Source: Holophagaceae bacterium
Lineage (GTDB): Bacteria > Acidobacteriota > Holophagae > Holophagales > Holophagaceae
Reading direction: 5' to 3'
Assembly: GCA_016710635.1 (NCBI GenBank)
Contig: JADJVL010000019.1
Coordinates: 1-64,000, forward strand
DNA: 64,000 bases
The position numbers and the translations under genes are program-made. Shown one piece after another: positions 52,497 through 61,063 of this stretch (its first letter is position 1; every line of letters starts with the position of its first letter). The notes under the pieces were generated by a model. That model was given only the letters and a program-made list of their open reading frames with translations, had not been told where the DNA came from and did not search any database.

Positions 52497-53127
52497 GCAC
52501 CGACGGGCCCAGGATCTTCTCGGCGAGGGTCATCGGCCGCGGGGCGTGCTCCGGCGCTGGACGGCCACCTCCCCGCCAGCCGCGCCAGGCGTTGAAGGGG
52601 AACAGGCCGCCCATGGCCACGATCCGGGCGGTGACCGGATCCAGGCCGCCGAGGAACTCCGCCCGCGGAATCCGCTCGCCCCGGCGGATCCGGTCCACCA
52701 GGCCGAAGTCGGTGCTGGTGAGGAGCCCCAGGTTCTGACAGTTCTGGCGGTAGATGCGCTCGAAGCTCTCCGCGATCACCAGGCGGATGCCCGCGGCCAT
52801 CTCCGCGTAGGGCGAGGCCTCCCGGCTGCTGCCCTTGCCCCGGCGCTTGCCGGCCACGCTCACGCTGAAGCCCCCGGCGCGAACCGCGCCCTTCCCCACC
52901 GGCAGCACCGCTCCGCAGGCGAGGCCCAGGTAGGCGAAGTCGCCGAGCTTTTCGTCGTAGTGGTAGCAGATGAAGGCCGGCGTGATCTCGTCGGTGCTGA
53001 TCTGGTCGCGGAGAGCCAGCGCCTCCGCGAAGTCCAGGTCTTCGCCGGAGAGCTGGCGGGTGACCTTGTCCTCGTCCTCGCTCAGGAACAGGATGCGGCC
53101 GTCGAAGCGGAGGGCTTCCGGAAGCAT
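52450..53127 (-). CDS. Aconitase-superfamily swivel domain (N-terminal part of the fused hydro-lyase)
   Basis: About 225 residues that begin with an IPMD small-subunit/swivel fold (FDGRILFLSEDEDKVTRQL, LALRDQISTDEITPAFICYHYDEKL, VSVAGKRRGKGSSREASPYAEMAAGIRLVIAESFERIYRQNCQNLGLLTS). A linker and PMTLAEKILG follow, which is the opening of a large subunit. The frame then ends in unrelated residues while the large subunit continues in another frame from 52496. Its ATG shares one base with the larC stop (TGATG), so larC and this gene are coupled. Confidence 0.8.
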   Translation of the reverse strand: MLPEALRFDGRILFLSEDEDKVTRQLSGEDLDFAEALALRDQISTDEITPAFICYHYDEKLGDFAYLGLACGAVLPVGKGAVRAGGFSVSVAGKRRGKGSSREASPYAEMAAGIRLVIAESFERIYRQNCQNLGLLTSTDFGLVDRIRRGERIPRAEFLGGLDPVTARIVAMGGLFPFNAWRGWRGGGRPAPEHAPRPMTLAEKILGPSVRDRGRAVRRELRSAR

Positions 53128-54368
53128 CAGTTCTTTCCCTTCTTCGCGGCGCGCTGGACCTCGCGCAGGGGCTTGTCGAGGACCTTGGCGGCGCGCTTCG
53201 CGTCCTCGAACTCCGGCTGCCGGGTGGTGGCACCAGGCCAGCGGCCTTCCTTCACCGCCACGGTCTGCCCTTCCACCGCCGCAACGATGAAGGAGCGGTC
53301 CGCTTCCATCCGTTGCAGGGGCCACATGCGCACGCCCAGGGTGGGCAGCTCGGACACGAGGACCTGCGTCAGGGCTTCCAGGCGGCCCGGCTCCGCGATG
53401 AGTCCCACCACCCAGCCGGCGCGGCCCTTCTTGAACGTGGCCGGAGTGACCCAGACATCGAGGGCGCCCGATTCCATCAGGCGGGCCTGCGCGTGGGCCA
53501 CCTGCTGGGGCGTGGCGTCGTCCACATTGGTCTCCACCTGCAGCAGCGCCCCGTCCGGTCCAGGCACTTCCCCCAGGATGAACCGGCACGCGTTGGGGCT
53601 GTCGGCGAAATCCCAGCCCCCACACGCGAAGGCGCTCCGTTCGGGGACGAAGCGCCGGGGCGCGCGTTTCGAGGTGGCCAGTTCGGCCGCGAGGGCGGCT
53701 CCCGTGGGCGTGGTGAGTTCCTTGCCCGTGGGCGCCGCGCCGGGCACGAGCTCGAAGCCATCCAGCAGGTAGAGCGTCGCCGGTCCCGGGATTGGATAGT
53801 TGCCGTGGGCCATGGGCGTCCGCCCCGTTCCCAGGGCGATGGGGCCGAGGTGGACCGCGGGCTCTCCGAGCAGCCCCCAGCCCGCCGCGGCCAGGGCCAC
53901 GTCTGCGATGCTGTCCTGCACGCCCACCTCGTGGAAGTGGACCTCCTCCAGGGCCATGCCGTGGACCAGGGCCTCCGCCAGGGCGAGCCTCCGGAAGGCG
54001 CCCCGGGCGACCTCCGCGGTGCGGGCCTCAAGGTGCTTGGCGAGGAGCGCGTCGACTTCGGACCACCGCAGACCGTGGACGTGGGCCCCAGGCTTCGCCT
54101 TCACGTGGCGCATGACCGCCCGCTTGGCGCCCGCCGGCAGCTCCAGGTGGGGTCCGCCCTTGTCCACCTTGCCGCCGATGAGCACGCTGGCCTTGGTACC
54201 CTGCACGCCGCAGCGCAGGACCGTGTCCACCCGCAGGTCGAGCTCCGGGAAGGGCAGGCGGCGCAGCACGGCCCTCAGTTCAGCCTCCGGGACGCCGAGG
54301 GCGAGGAAGCCGCCCAGCCAGAGGTCGCCGGACAGGCCCGAGAATGCGTCCACCCACAGTTGCGCCAC
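53127..54368 (-). CDS. larC: Nickel pincer cofactor biosynthesis protein LarC-like
   Basis: A 413-residue protein of the LarC family, which inserts nickel into the pyridinium pincer cofactor used by lactate racemase LarA. Landmarks are LWVDAFSGLSGDLWLGGFLALGV, EEVHFHEVGVQDSIADVALAA with the metal-type His cluster, ALGTGRTPMAHGNYPIPGPATL, LTTPTGAALAAEL, QVETNVDDATPQQVAHA and the C-terminal EGRWPGATTRQPEFEDAKRAAK. larA, larB and larE are not in the window; instead larC overlaps the hydro-lyase gene by one base. Family membership is clear. Whether it serves a lactate-racemase-type enzyme elsewhere or a different client is open. Confidence 0.88.
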   Translation of the reverse strand: MAQLWVDAFSGLSGDLWLGGFLALGVPEAELRAVLRRLPFPELDLRVDTVLRCGVQGTKASVLIGGKVDKGGPHLELPAGAKRAVMRHVKAKPGAHVHGLRWSEVDALLAKHLEARTAEVARGAFRRLALAEALVHGMALEEVHFHEVGVQDSIADVALAAAGWGLLGEPAVHLGPIALGTGRTPMAHGNYPIPGPATLYLLDGFELVPGAAPTGKELTTPTGAALAAELATSKRAPRRFVPERSAFACGGWDFADSPNACRFILGEVPGPDGALLQVETNVDDATPQQVAHAQARLMESGALDVWVTPATFKKGRAGWVVGLIAEPGRLEALTQVLVSELPTLGVRMWPLQRMEADRSFIVAAVEGQTVAVKEGRWPGATTRQPEFEDAKRAAKVLDKPLREVQRAAKKGKN

Positions 54369-54386
54369 GAAGGATCCCCTGAAACG

Positions 54387-54412
54387 GCGAGGCCCCCAAG
54401 CGGGGGCCTCGC
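54387..54412 (-). terminator. Strong hairpin between the DUF1292 gene and larC
   Basis: Stem GCGAGGCCCCC and GGGGGCCTCGC, 11 pairs, around AAGC. It lies just past the stop of the upstream minus-strand gene and before larC. The T-run after it is poor (GTTTC), so it may be a weak terminator or an attenuator. Confidence 0.6.
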
Positions 54413-54432
54413 TCTGGATGAATTCTAGCGGC

Positions 54433-54780
54433 TCAGTCCTTCTCTTCCTCTTCCGCGAGCTTGGCGGCCATCTCGTCGAGGTGGGTCATGAGGCGCTCGG
54501 CCATCTCCTCGTCCTCGAGGGGGGTGAACATGTCGTCCTTCACTTCGAAGATCTCGAGGGAAAGGCCTTCTTCTTCGCTCAGCTTGCCCTCGCTCTGGGC
54601 CTGGACTTCCTGCAGGGGCGCCAGGACGCAGAAATGGCGGCCTTCGAAGTCCACTTCCTCGAGGATGGCGAACTCCTCCTTCTCGCCGTTCTCGTCCTCC
54701 AGCTCGACGACCTCGATCTCGAAGGAATCGTCGTGCTCGTGGTTGCAGTCCGGTCCGTGCTCGTGGCCTTCATGAGCCAT
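54433..54780 (-). CDS. DUF1292-family acidic protein
   Basis: A 115-residue highly acidic protein (HEHGPDCNHEHDDSFEIEVVELEDENGEKEEFAILEEVDFEGRHFCVLAPLQEVQ..EGLSLEIFEVKDD). The pattern of ILE..EGR.YLVL and a closing EI..V..D segment matches the DUF1292 (YrzB-like) family. A His-rich N-terminus (HEGHEHGPDCNHEHDD) could bind a metal. AAGGAG precedes the ATG at 54780. Role unknown. Confidence 0.78.
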   Translation of the reverse strand: MAHEGHEHGPDCNHEHDDSFEIEVVELEDENGEKEEFAILEEVDFEGRHFCVLAPLQEVQAQSEGKLSEEEGLSLEIFEVKDDMFTPLEDEEMAERLMTHLDEMAAKLAEEEEKD

Positions 54781-54850
54781 GGGGTGCTCCTTGCGCAAGA
54801 TTCCCAGCGTAGAACCGGAACCCCCGGAAGGCCAGGAATATCTTGATAGA

Positions 54851-55318
54851 TCAGGGGCCGGGTCGCGGGTCCAGGGCCCGCCGGGCCTGCCCTTCCACCC
54901 ACGATTCGCCCCCGCCCGCGTAGCGTTCGCGCTTCCAGATGGGCACCCGGTGCTTGATCTCGTCCATGAGCCACGCGGCGGCCGCGAATGCCTCCTGCCG
55001 GTGGGGGGAGGCGGTGACGATGACCACCGCGGCCTCGAGGAGGGGCACGACGCCGATGCGGTGGTGGATGAGGCAGCGGCAGAGGCCGAAGCGCTCCAGG
55101 GCCTCTGTCCGCAGCCGGCCCAGCTCCGCCTCGGCCATGGGCACGAAAGCCTCGTAGGCGAGGTCCGCCACGGCGAGGCCTTCGTGGTGGTCGCGGGCGG
55201 TGCCTTCGAAAACCACCACCGCGCCGGCGGAAGGGTCCGAGGCCGCCGCCCGCAGGGCCGCGGCGTCCAGGACCCCCGCCTGGACGCGGATCGGGACGGG
55301 AACGCTTTCATCGGCCAT
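54851..55318 (-). CDS. moaE: Molybdopterin synthase catalytic subunit
   Basis: A 155-residue MoaE, which transfers sulfur to precursor Z with MoaD. VVVFEGTARDHHEG, YEAFVPMAEAEL, CRCLIHHRIGVVPLLEAAVVIVTASPHRQEAF and the active-site lysines in EIKHRVPIWKRERYAGG..WVEG are all present. The ATG at 55318 is preferred to one eight codons earlier that would overlap the divergent rnhA start. No moaD or other molybdenum cofactor gene is adjacent. Confidence 0.92.
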   Translation of the reverse strand: MADESVPVPIRVQAGVLDAAALRAAASDPSAGAVVVFEGTARDHHEGLAVADLAYEAFVPMAEAELGRLRTEALERFGLCRCLIHHRIGVVPLLEAAVVIVTASPHRQEAFAAAAWLMDEIKHRVPIWKRERYAGGGESWVEGQARRALDPRPGP

Positions 55319-55340
55319 GTCCCACGCTACCGTGGAAGGC

Positions 55341-55826
55341 ATGGCTGAGAAAACGAAGGTGGAACTCTTCTGCGATGGCGCCTGCCTCGGAAACCCAGGC
55401 CCCGGCGGTTGGGGCTACCTGCTCCGCACGCACACCTCGAAGGGCCCGATGGAGAAGGAAGGCAGCGGCGCGGATCCCGACACCACCAACAACCGCATGG
55501 AACTCATGGGCGCCCTCGAAGGCCTGAGGGCACTGTCCCGGCCCTGCGAGGTGCGCCTCTGGTGCGACAGCCAGTACGTGGTGAAGGGCCTGTCGGAATG
55601 GCTGCCGGGCTGGAAGCGGAAGGGCTGGCGCAAGGCCGACGGCCAGGCCCTGATCAACGCGGACCTCTGGCAGGCTCTCGACGGGGAGCTGCGGAGGCAC
55701 ACGGTGGAATGCCGCTGGGTGCGGGGCCACGCGGGACACGTCGAGAACGAGCGGGTCGACCGGCTCGCCAGCGCCGCCGCGAAGGCCATCGCTGAAGCAA
55801 GCGCCAGACAAGGCACCGCCCCCTGA
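55341..55826 (+). CDS. rnhA: Ribonuclease HI
   Basis: A 161-residue RNase HI that cleaves RNA in RNA-DNA hybrids. The four acidic catalytic residues are visible in order: Asp in LFCDGACLGNPGPGGWG, Glu in NNRMELMGAL, Asp in WCDSQYVVKGL, and Asp in ENERVDRLAS. The basic protrusion WLPGWKRKGWRKADG is also present. Its start is divergent from moaE with 22 bases between the two starts, so promoters must overlap the genes. Confidence 0.95.
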   Translation: MAEKTKVELFCDGACLGNPGPGGWGYLLRTHTSKGPMEKEGSGADPDTTNNRMELMGALEGLRALSRPCEVRLWCDSQYVVKGLSEWLPGWKRKGWRKADGQALINADLWQALDGELRRHTVECRWVRGHAGHVENERVDRLASAAAKAIAEASARQGTAP

Positions 55827-55836
55827 ACGGGGGCGG
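55816..55836. terminator. GC-rich hairpin across the rnhA stop
   Basis: CCGCCCCC and GGGGGCGG pair as an 8-base stem around TGAAC, which contains the rnhA stop codon. No T-run follows, so it is a terminator-like structure between convergent genes rather than a proven terminator. Confidence 0.4.
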
Positions 55837-55856
55837 CGCTCAGCAGGCGAAAACCC

Positions 55857-57705
55857 TCAGCGGCGGCCGACCTGGGCCTGGAAGGTGACGTTGTACTCGA
55901 TCCAGGAAGCGACGGGCTTGCCGTCCCGGGTCGCCGGCGCGTAGGTGCTGCGCATGGCGGCATCGGTGGCCGACTCGTCGAAACCGAAGGGGCCGGCGAC
56001 GCTCTGGGTGACGTTCACCTTCTGCGGGCGGCCGTTGGCATCCACGTAAACCCGGAGGCGGACCGTATGGGACTTGGTGGCCTCCCAGCGCATCTGCTGG
56101 GCCCGGGCAGGGAAGGCCGGCGCGGCCTGGCTCACCATGCGCGCCTGGGTCTCCTTCCACCACGACCGGCGTTCCGGCGGAGGCGGGCGCGGCGGTGGGA
56201 GCCGCGGCCGGCGTGGGCTTCGGCGCCTCCACCGGGGCGGGCTTGGGCGCCTCCACCGGCGGCGGGGCGGCGGGCTTGGGCTGCTCCACCGGCTTGGCGA
56301 CCGGCGGCGGCGGGACGGGTGCGGCCTTGGCGAGCTTCTGCTCCTGTTCCTTGAGTTGGGCTTCGCGAAGCTTGCGCTTGTCCTCGAGTTCCTTCTGCTG
56401 CCGCTCGATGTCGGCCTGCTTCCGCTTCTCCGCCTCGACCTGCTCCAGCAGCTTCGCCCGCTCGGTGGCGTCCTTCATCTCCGAAGCCTGGCGGACCAGA
56501 TCCGCCTGCTTGGCCTTGGCGGCATCGGCGGCGCCGGTGAGGGCGGCCTTCTTCGCGTCGTCCTCGGCCCGGACGCGCTGGAGCTCCGCCAGGGTCTCGC
56601 GCATCTTCTTCACTTCCTCGCTCTCGCCCTTGGGCCTGAAGGCGAAGAAGCCGAGCACCAGGATCACCACGGCCGCGGCGGCACCGCCAAAGACGAGGAT
56701 CTTGTTCTTCGATTTCACTTCCTCCTGGGCGAAGTCCACCGCGTGGCCCTCACTGCCCCGGCCCTCGCCGGAGGCCGCCATGGCGTAGGCGGTGTAGTTG
56801 TCCGCCTGCTCGGCCTTCACGCCGGTGCCGTCCTTGTCGTTCTCCTCCCGGAAGAGGGTGTGCATGAAGAACGCCATGTTGAAGGTCGTCGGGCTGTAGT
56901 CGCCGTCATAGAGCACCCGCTCGAGTTCGGCGTTGAAGGCGCCCACGCTGTCGAAGGGCTGGGCCATGCCCAGCAGACGCATCATCAGGTTCTGGATCTC
57001 CGCCGGGACCGGCGTCTCCTCCTGGGCGGCCTTCAGGGTGGCCCGCTGCACGAAGGGCGCCGGGTCGCCCATGGTGGGCAGCCGGTCCAGGGTGAGCAGT
57101 TCGTAGAGGATCGAACCGAGGCTGTAGAAGTCCTGCTGCAGGGGCGACGCGCCCTCCTTGAGGTAGGACTGGAGCGAAGTCTGGGTGACCGGCAGCTTCG
57201 CCATGAGGCCGTGCAGGATGGGCGCGAAGGGCGCGTCCAGGATCTGCGCGGCGCCTTCGAAGCTGACCCACACGCTGTGGGTGGAAAGGAGGCCGTGGTG
57301 CAGGCCCTTCCCATGGAGCTGGATGACGCCCTGGGCGATGCCCTGGAGCACGGACAGCGCGTGGTCCACGCCGAAGGGGATCTGCTCGTGCTTGGCCTTG
57401 TCCAGGAGCTGGGCGAGGCTGCGCCCGGGGACGTAGTCGCAGACGACGTGCGGCGGATTGCCGGTCTCGATGCGGTAGTTCAGGCCGAAGGCCTTGGAGC
57501 CGCCCAGCTGGGGCAGCATCTTGGCGGCCTCCGCCAGCTTGGGAGCGAAGCCCGCGCCGAGGATCTCCTCGAAGAAGGTGCGCACCAGGACATGGCGGTC
57601 GAAATTGCCGCCGACGGTCACGATGCCCCGGTGGATCCGGCCGATGGGATCGGCGGTGAGTTCACTGGCCAGGAGATAAGAACCGAGCCGTGTGTAGTTG
57701 GCCAT
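55857..57705 (-). CDS. Pseudokinase-coiled-coil-TonB C-terminal hybrid membrane protein (one frameshift near 56154)
   Basis: About 616 residues when corrected. Residues 1-290 have a Ser/Thr-kinase-like fold but lack the catalytic set: Arg42 stands for the ATP-binding lysine, LHHGLLSTHSVWV replaces HRDLKPxN, and LDAPF replaces DFG. A hydrophobic span follows near residues 333-353 (ILVFGGAAAAVVILVLGFFAF). A long charged coiled coil and a Pro-rich linker come next. The last 90 residues, read in a second frame after removing one base at 56151-56157, form a TonB C-terminal domain (RWEATKSHTVRLRVYVDANGRPQKVNVTQS). The uncorrected frame ends at 55840. GGAG lies seven bases before the start. Confidence 0.82.
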
Positions 57706-57765
57706 GGAGGGTGCTCCCCGGAATATGAAGGACGAAGCGAGATGACAAAGATAGTCCCGGGCGAC

Positions 57766-58536
57766 CTAAAAACCTAGTGGCCGCGAATCCTGGGTTCCGG
57801 ACGGTCCGGCCGGGGCTGCGGGAGGCGGCGGGGTTTCCTTGGCATCCCGGGCCCGGGGGTTTTCCCAGAGGTCGCCCACGGCCCGCCAAAGCAGGGTCCA
57901 CATGTTGGCGGTGGCGTTGACCCCGGTGGAAAAAGACAGCTGCATCTGGGCATAGGGAACGCTCAATTCATCCCAGTGGCCGATGCTCCGGCCCCTGGCC
58001 GCATCGAAGTGCTCCGCCAGGCTGCCGTGCCTTTCGAATTTGACCTTGGCGAGCCGCAGCAAGGGCGGCCGGGGGTCCAGGGGCGCCTTCGCCGCCCAGA
58101 AGGGTTCCCGCGACACCACCAGCTCCCGGAACCGCCCATCGGTGTAGGTCTCGAAATATTCCCGGAGGGAAGTGACGCCCTGGGTGACCGAGGGGTCCGA
58201 CAGGAGCTGGACCTGGTGGGCCAGCACCCCCAGTTCCTTCGCCATCCGCTCCGGCGGGGTCTTCAGTTCGCTGAGGGCCACGATGCGGAGGAACTGCTCC
58301 TCCACGTCCTCCACCGTGGGCGGCTGGTCGTTGGACAGCCCCCGGGCCGAAGCCAGCAGCGCGGCCTGGTGGGGCTTGAGGACCTCCAGCAGCCGCACGG
58401 GCACCATGCGGAGCGCCAGCCGGGTCTGCGCCTCGTGGACCCTGGGCGACCAGGCCGCCAGGGGCGTCCCCAGGGACAGGGCGCTGAGACAGGCCAGCCA
58501 GGAACGGACCGGGCGTGAGCGAGGGGTGCGGGTCAT
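57766..58536 (-). CDS. Secreted protein of uncertain family (phospholipase C/S1-nuclease-like pattern)
   Basis: A 256-residue protein with a signal peptide (SWLACLSALSLGTPLAAW) and a mature end starting near AWSPRVHEAQTRLALRMVP. A mature Trp next to an early histidine, plus later histidines in LGVLAHQVQLLSDP and SIGHWDELS, recalls zinc-dependent phospholipase C and S1-type nucleases, where the N-terminal Trp and several His/Asp residues bind three zinc ions. Not enough is conserved to be sure. The C-terminus is Pro-rich and low complexity. Confidence 0.55.
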   Translation of the reverse strand: MTRTPRSRPVRSWLACLSALSLGTPLAAWSPRVHEAQTRLALRMVPVRLLEVLKPHQAALLASARGLSNDQPPTVEDVEEQFLRIVALSELKTPPERMAKELGVLAHQVQLLSDPSVTQGVTSLREYFETYTDGRFRELVVSREPFWAAKAPLDPRPPLLRLAKVKFERHGSLAEHFDAARGRSIGHWDELSVPYAQMQLSFSTGVNATANMWTLLWRAVGDLWENPRARDAKETPPPPAAPAGPSGTQDSRPLGF

Positions 58537-58702
58537 GGGCTCCTTCCCGAGGTGGAATGCTGCCGAGGCTCCCCCGGCGACCGGGACTTGTCAAGGCGCG
58601 GCGGCGGCGCGGCCAGGCCGCGTCCGCCTCGAGCGGCCCTCATGGAGCACCCAGTAAACCGCCAGCCGCTCCACAAGGAGCGTCAGCTGCTAAAAGGATG
58701 GA

Positions 58703-61063
58703 GTGCTCAGCCGCGAAAGTCTCTGGCGCCGCATCGGCAGCCCCGATGCCTGGGCGCTGCCTTGGGCCCTGGCGGCAGCCTGCACGGTGCCCTGGCTGCT
58801 CCCGGAGACCTGGAACGGCCGGATCCCCACCGGACTGCAGGCGGCCGCATGGTGCGCGGTCCTGCTCTCCGCGCCCCTCCTGCGCACGCGCTGGGCGGTC
58901 GTGCCCCTGGCCCTGGCCCTGACCTGGGGCACGATGGGGCACCTGGCCTTCCGGGCGCGCTGGGAACAAGCCCTCCCCACCGGCCTGATCCGGCTGGAAG
59001 GCGTCGTCGCGGATCCCTGGACCATCGTCGGGCAGCGCCGGGAGGGCCGGCTCCGGCTCAGCGCGCCCGGTGCCATGGCCGGCCTGGACCTGCCGGTCTT
59101 TGTGCCCCTGGAAGGCGAGCCGGGCCCTGCCCCGGGCACGCCCGTGGCGTTGCGCGGGGAACTGCGGGCCCAGGACCCCGCGCCGGTCTTCCTGCCGGAA
59201 CGGCCCCTCTGGCGGGCCCGCAGCGACGGGGCGCCCCGCCGCGTCCACCTCGCCTCCGCGCTGGAACTGGAGGTCCTCGGCCCGCCGGAGCCTTCCCTGC
59301 CCGTCGCCTGGAAGGCCTGGGTGCGCGGGCGCTTCGATGCCCTGCCCCTCCCGCCGGGCCCGGCCCGGGACCTCTGGGGCGCCCTGGCCCTGGGCCTGCC
59401 GGTGGTGGATGAGGATGCCCTCACGCCCTTCGCGGAGAGCGGCACCCTGCACCTGCTGGTGGTTTCGGGCCTCCAGGTGACCCTCGTGATCGCCGCCATC
59501 GAGCTGTTGGCCCGCCGGATCCTCCGGCGCCGGCCCCGGCTCGCCGCCCTCGCCGCGGCCCTCGGCGGCCTCGCCTATGCCCTCGCCGTGGGGTTCTCGG
59601 CGCCGGTCTGGCGGGGCCTGCTCATGGGCCTGGCGTGGATCCTTGGCCGCAGCGAAGGCTGGCGGCTGCCGCCCGCCCTGACCCTGCATGGCGCCCTGTT
59701 GATCTGGCTGCTCGGCCACCCGGCCGCGGGCTGTGAGCCCGGCTTCCTGCTGGCGTGGTGGGCCCTCCTCGGCCTGCTCTGGGCCGCCGAACCCCTCGCC
59801 GGGTTGCTGGCGCCCCTGCTGGGCCCGGCGGCGGATCCCGCAGCCCGGCTCATCGCGCCCTGGCTCTCGACCCTGCCCCTGGTCGCCCTCTTCTTTGGCG
59901 GCGTGCCCGTCTGGGGCGTCCTGGCGAACCTGGTGGTGCTCCCCATCGTTTCGGCCTTCACGCCCCTCTGCCTGCTGCTCACCCTGCTGCCGGTCCCCTG
60001 GATCACCGGGAGTCTGGGGCAGCTGCTCGCGTGGACGGGTACCGTCCTCATGCCCCGCTTCAGCGGCATCCGCCCCCTCTGCACCGCGGGCCTGGCGCCG
60101 TGGCTCAGCCTGGCCCTCGCCTGGCCCGCCCTGGCCCACCTCCATGCCCGCCTGCGCCGGACCCGCGGGCTGCTGCTCGCGGTGCTCGCCCTCTCCGCGT
60201 GGCTCGTCGCGGCCCGGGGCACGGGGCGTCCCCCAGGGACCCTCGGCCTGGAGGCCATCGACGTGGGCCAGGGGGACGCCCTGCTGTTGCGGGCCCCCGA
60301 CGGCGCGGCGACCTTGGTGGACACGGGTCCCGGGCCCTGGGCCGCCCGGCGCATCGTGAAGGTTCTCAGCCGGCGCGGGGTACAGGAGCCCCTCCACCTG
60401 GTCGTCACCCACCCCCACGCCGACCATGCCGGCGGATGGGCGACCCTGGCCCGTCTCTGGCCCCTGGCCTCTGCGACCGTCCCCGAACTACGGGAGGCCG
60501 CCTCGACCTGGGCGCCCTTCGCTCCCCAGGGCCTACCGAGGGACGCCATCCGCCGCGGGGCCGCCTGGAACCGGGGCGAGGTCGCGTTCCGCGCCCTGTG
60601 GCCGCCGGGCGCCCTGGATCCCGCGGCCCTCGGCGACGCCAACATGGTTTCCCTGGTGCTCCGGGTGGAGTGGCGGGACCGGCAGCTCTGGTTCATGGGG
60701 GACGCCCTCGGCGTCCAGGAACGGGACCTCCTGGCCCTCGGCGAGCCCGGGGCCTTCCCGGGCCTGCGCCTCCTCAAGGTCGGACACCACGGCAGCCGCA
60801 GCAGCAGCGATCCCGCCTGGATCGCCGCCCTGCGCCCCTCCGTGAGCCTCGTGACCGCGGGCCGGCGCAACCGCTTCGGCCATCCTCACCCGGAAACCTC
60901 CGCCACCTTTTCCGCCGCCGGCCTCCCGGTGCCTCTGGAGGCCGGTCCGCGATTCGGCCTGCGCCTCCTCGCCGTACCGGGCGGCTGGGATCTGGAGGGC
61001 GGCGATGGGGGCCGCGAAAGCCTCAGGGCCCCAGCACGCCCAGCTCCCGGAGTTGCTCGATGA
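58703..61063 (+). CDS. comEC: ComEC/Rec2-type DNA uptake channel with C-terminal metallo-beta-lactamase domain
   Basis: A 786-residue polytopic membrane protein. An N-terminal soluble OB-like region is followed by the Competence domain (FAESGTLHLLVVSGLQVTLVIAAIELLARR, YALAVGFSAPVWRGLLMGLAWILGR, then several membrane helices). The C-terminal metallo-beta-lactamase fold has LEAIDVGQGDALLLRAPDGAATLVDTGPG, THPHADHAGGW and LLKVGHHGSRSSS. In transformable bacteria it moves single-stranded DNA across the inner membrane. The start is a GTG with AGGA upstream. Its last 41 bases overlap the end of the convergent nucleosidase-like gene. Confidence 0.92.
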   Translation: MLSRESLWRRIGSPDAWALPWALAAACTVPWLLPETWNGRIPTGLQAAAWCAVLLSAPLLRTRWAVVPLALALTWGTMGHLAFRARWEQALPTGLIRLEGVVADPWTIVGQRREGRLRLSAPGAMAGLDLPVFVPLEGEPGPAPGTPVALRGELRAQDPAPVFLPERPLWRARSDGAPRRVHLASALELEVLGPPEPSLPVAWKAWVRGRFDALPLPPGPARDLWGALALGLPVVDEDALTPFAESGTLHLLVVSGLQVTLVIAAIELLARRILRRRPRLAALAAALGGLAYALAVGFSAPVWRGLLMGLAWILGRSEGWRLPPALTLHGALLIWLLGHPAAGCEPGFLLAWWALLGLLWAAEPLAGLLAPLLGPAADPAARLIAPWLSTLPLVALFFGGVPVWGVLANLVVLPIVSAFTPLCLLLTLLPVPWITGSLGQLLAWTGTVLMPRFSGIRPLCTAGLAPWLSLALAWPALAHLHARLRRTRGLLLAVLALSAWLVAARGTGRPPGTLGLEAIDVGQGDALLLRAPDGAATLVDTGPGPWAARRIVKVLSRRGVQEPLHLVVTHPHADHAGGWATLARLWPLASATVPELREAASTWAPFAPQGLPRDAIRRGAAWNRGEVAFRALWPPGALDPAALGDANMVSLVLRVEWRDRQLWFMGDALGVQERDLLALGEPGAFPGLRLLKVGHHGSRSSSDPAWIAALRPSVSLVTAGRRNRFGHPHPETSATFSAAGLPVPLEAGPRFGLRLLAVPGGWDLEGGDGGRESLRAPARPAPGVAR

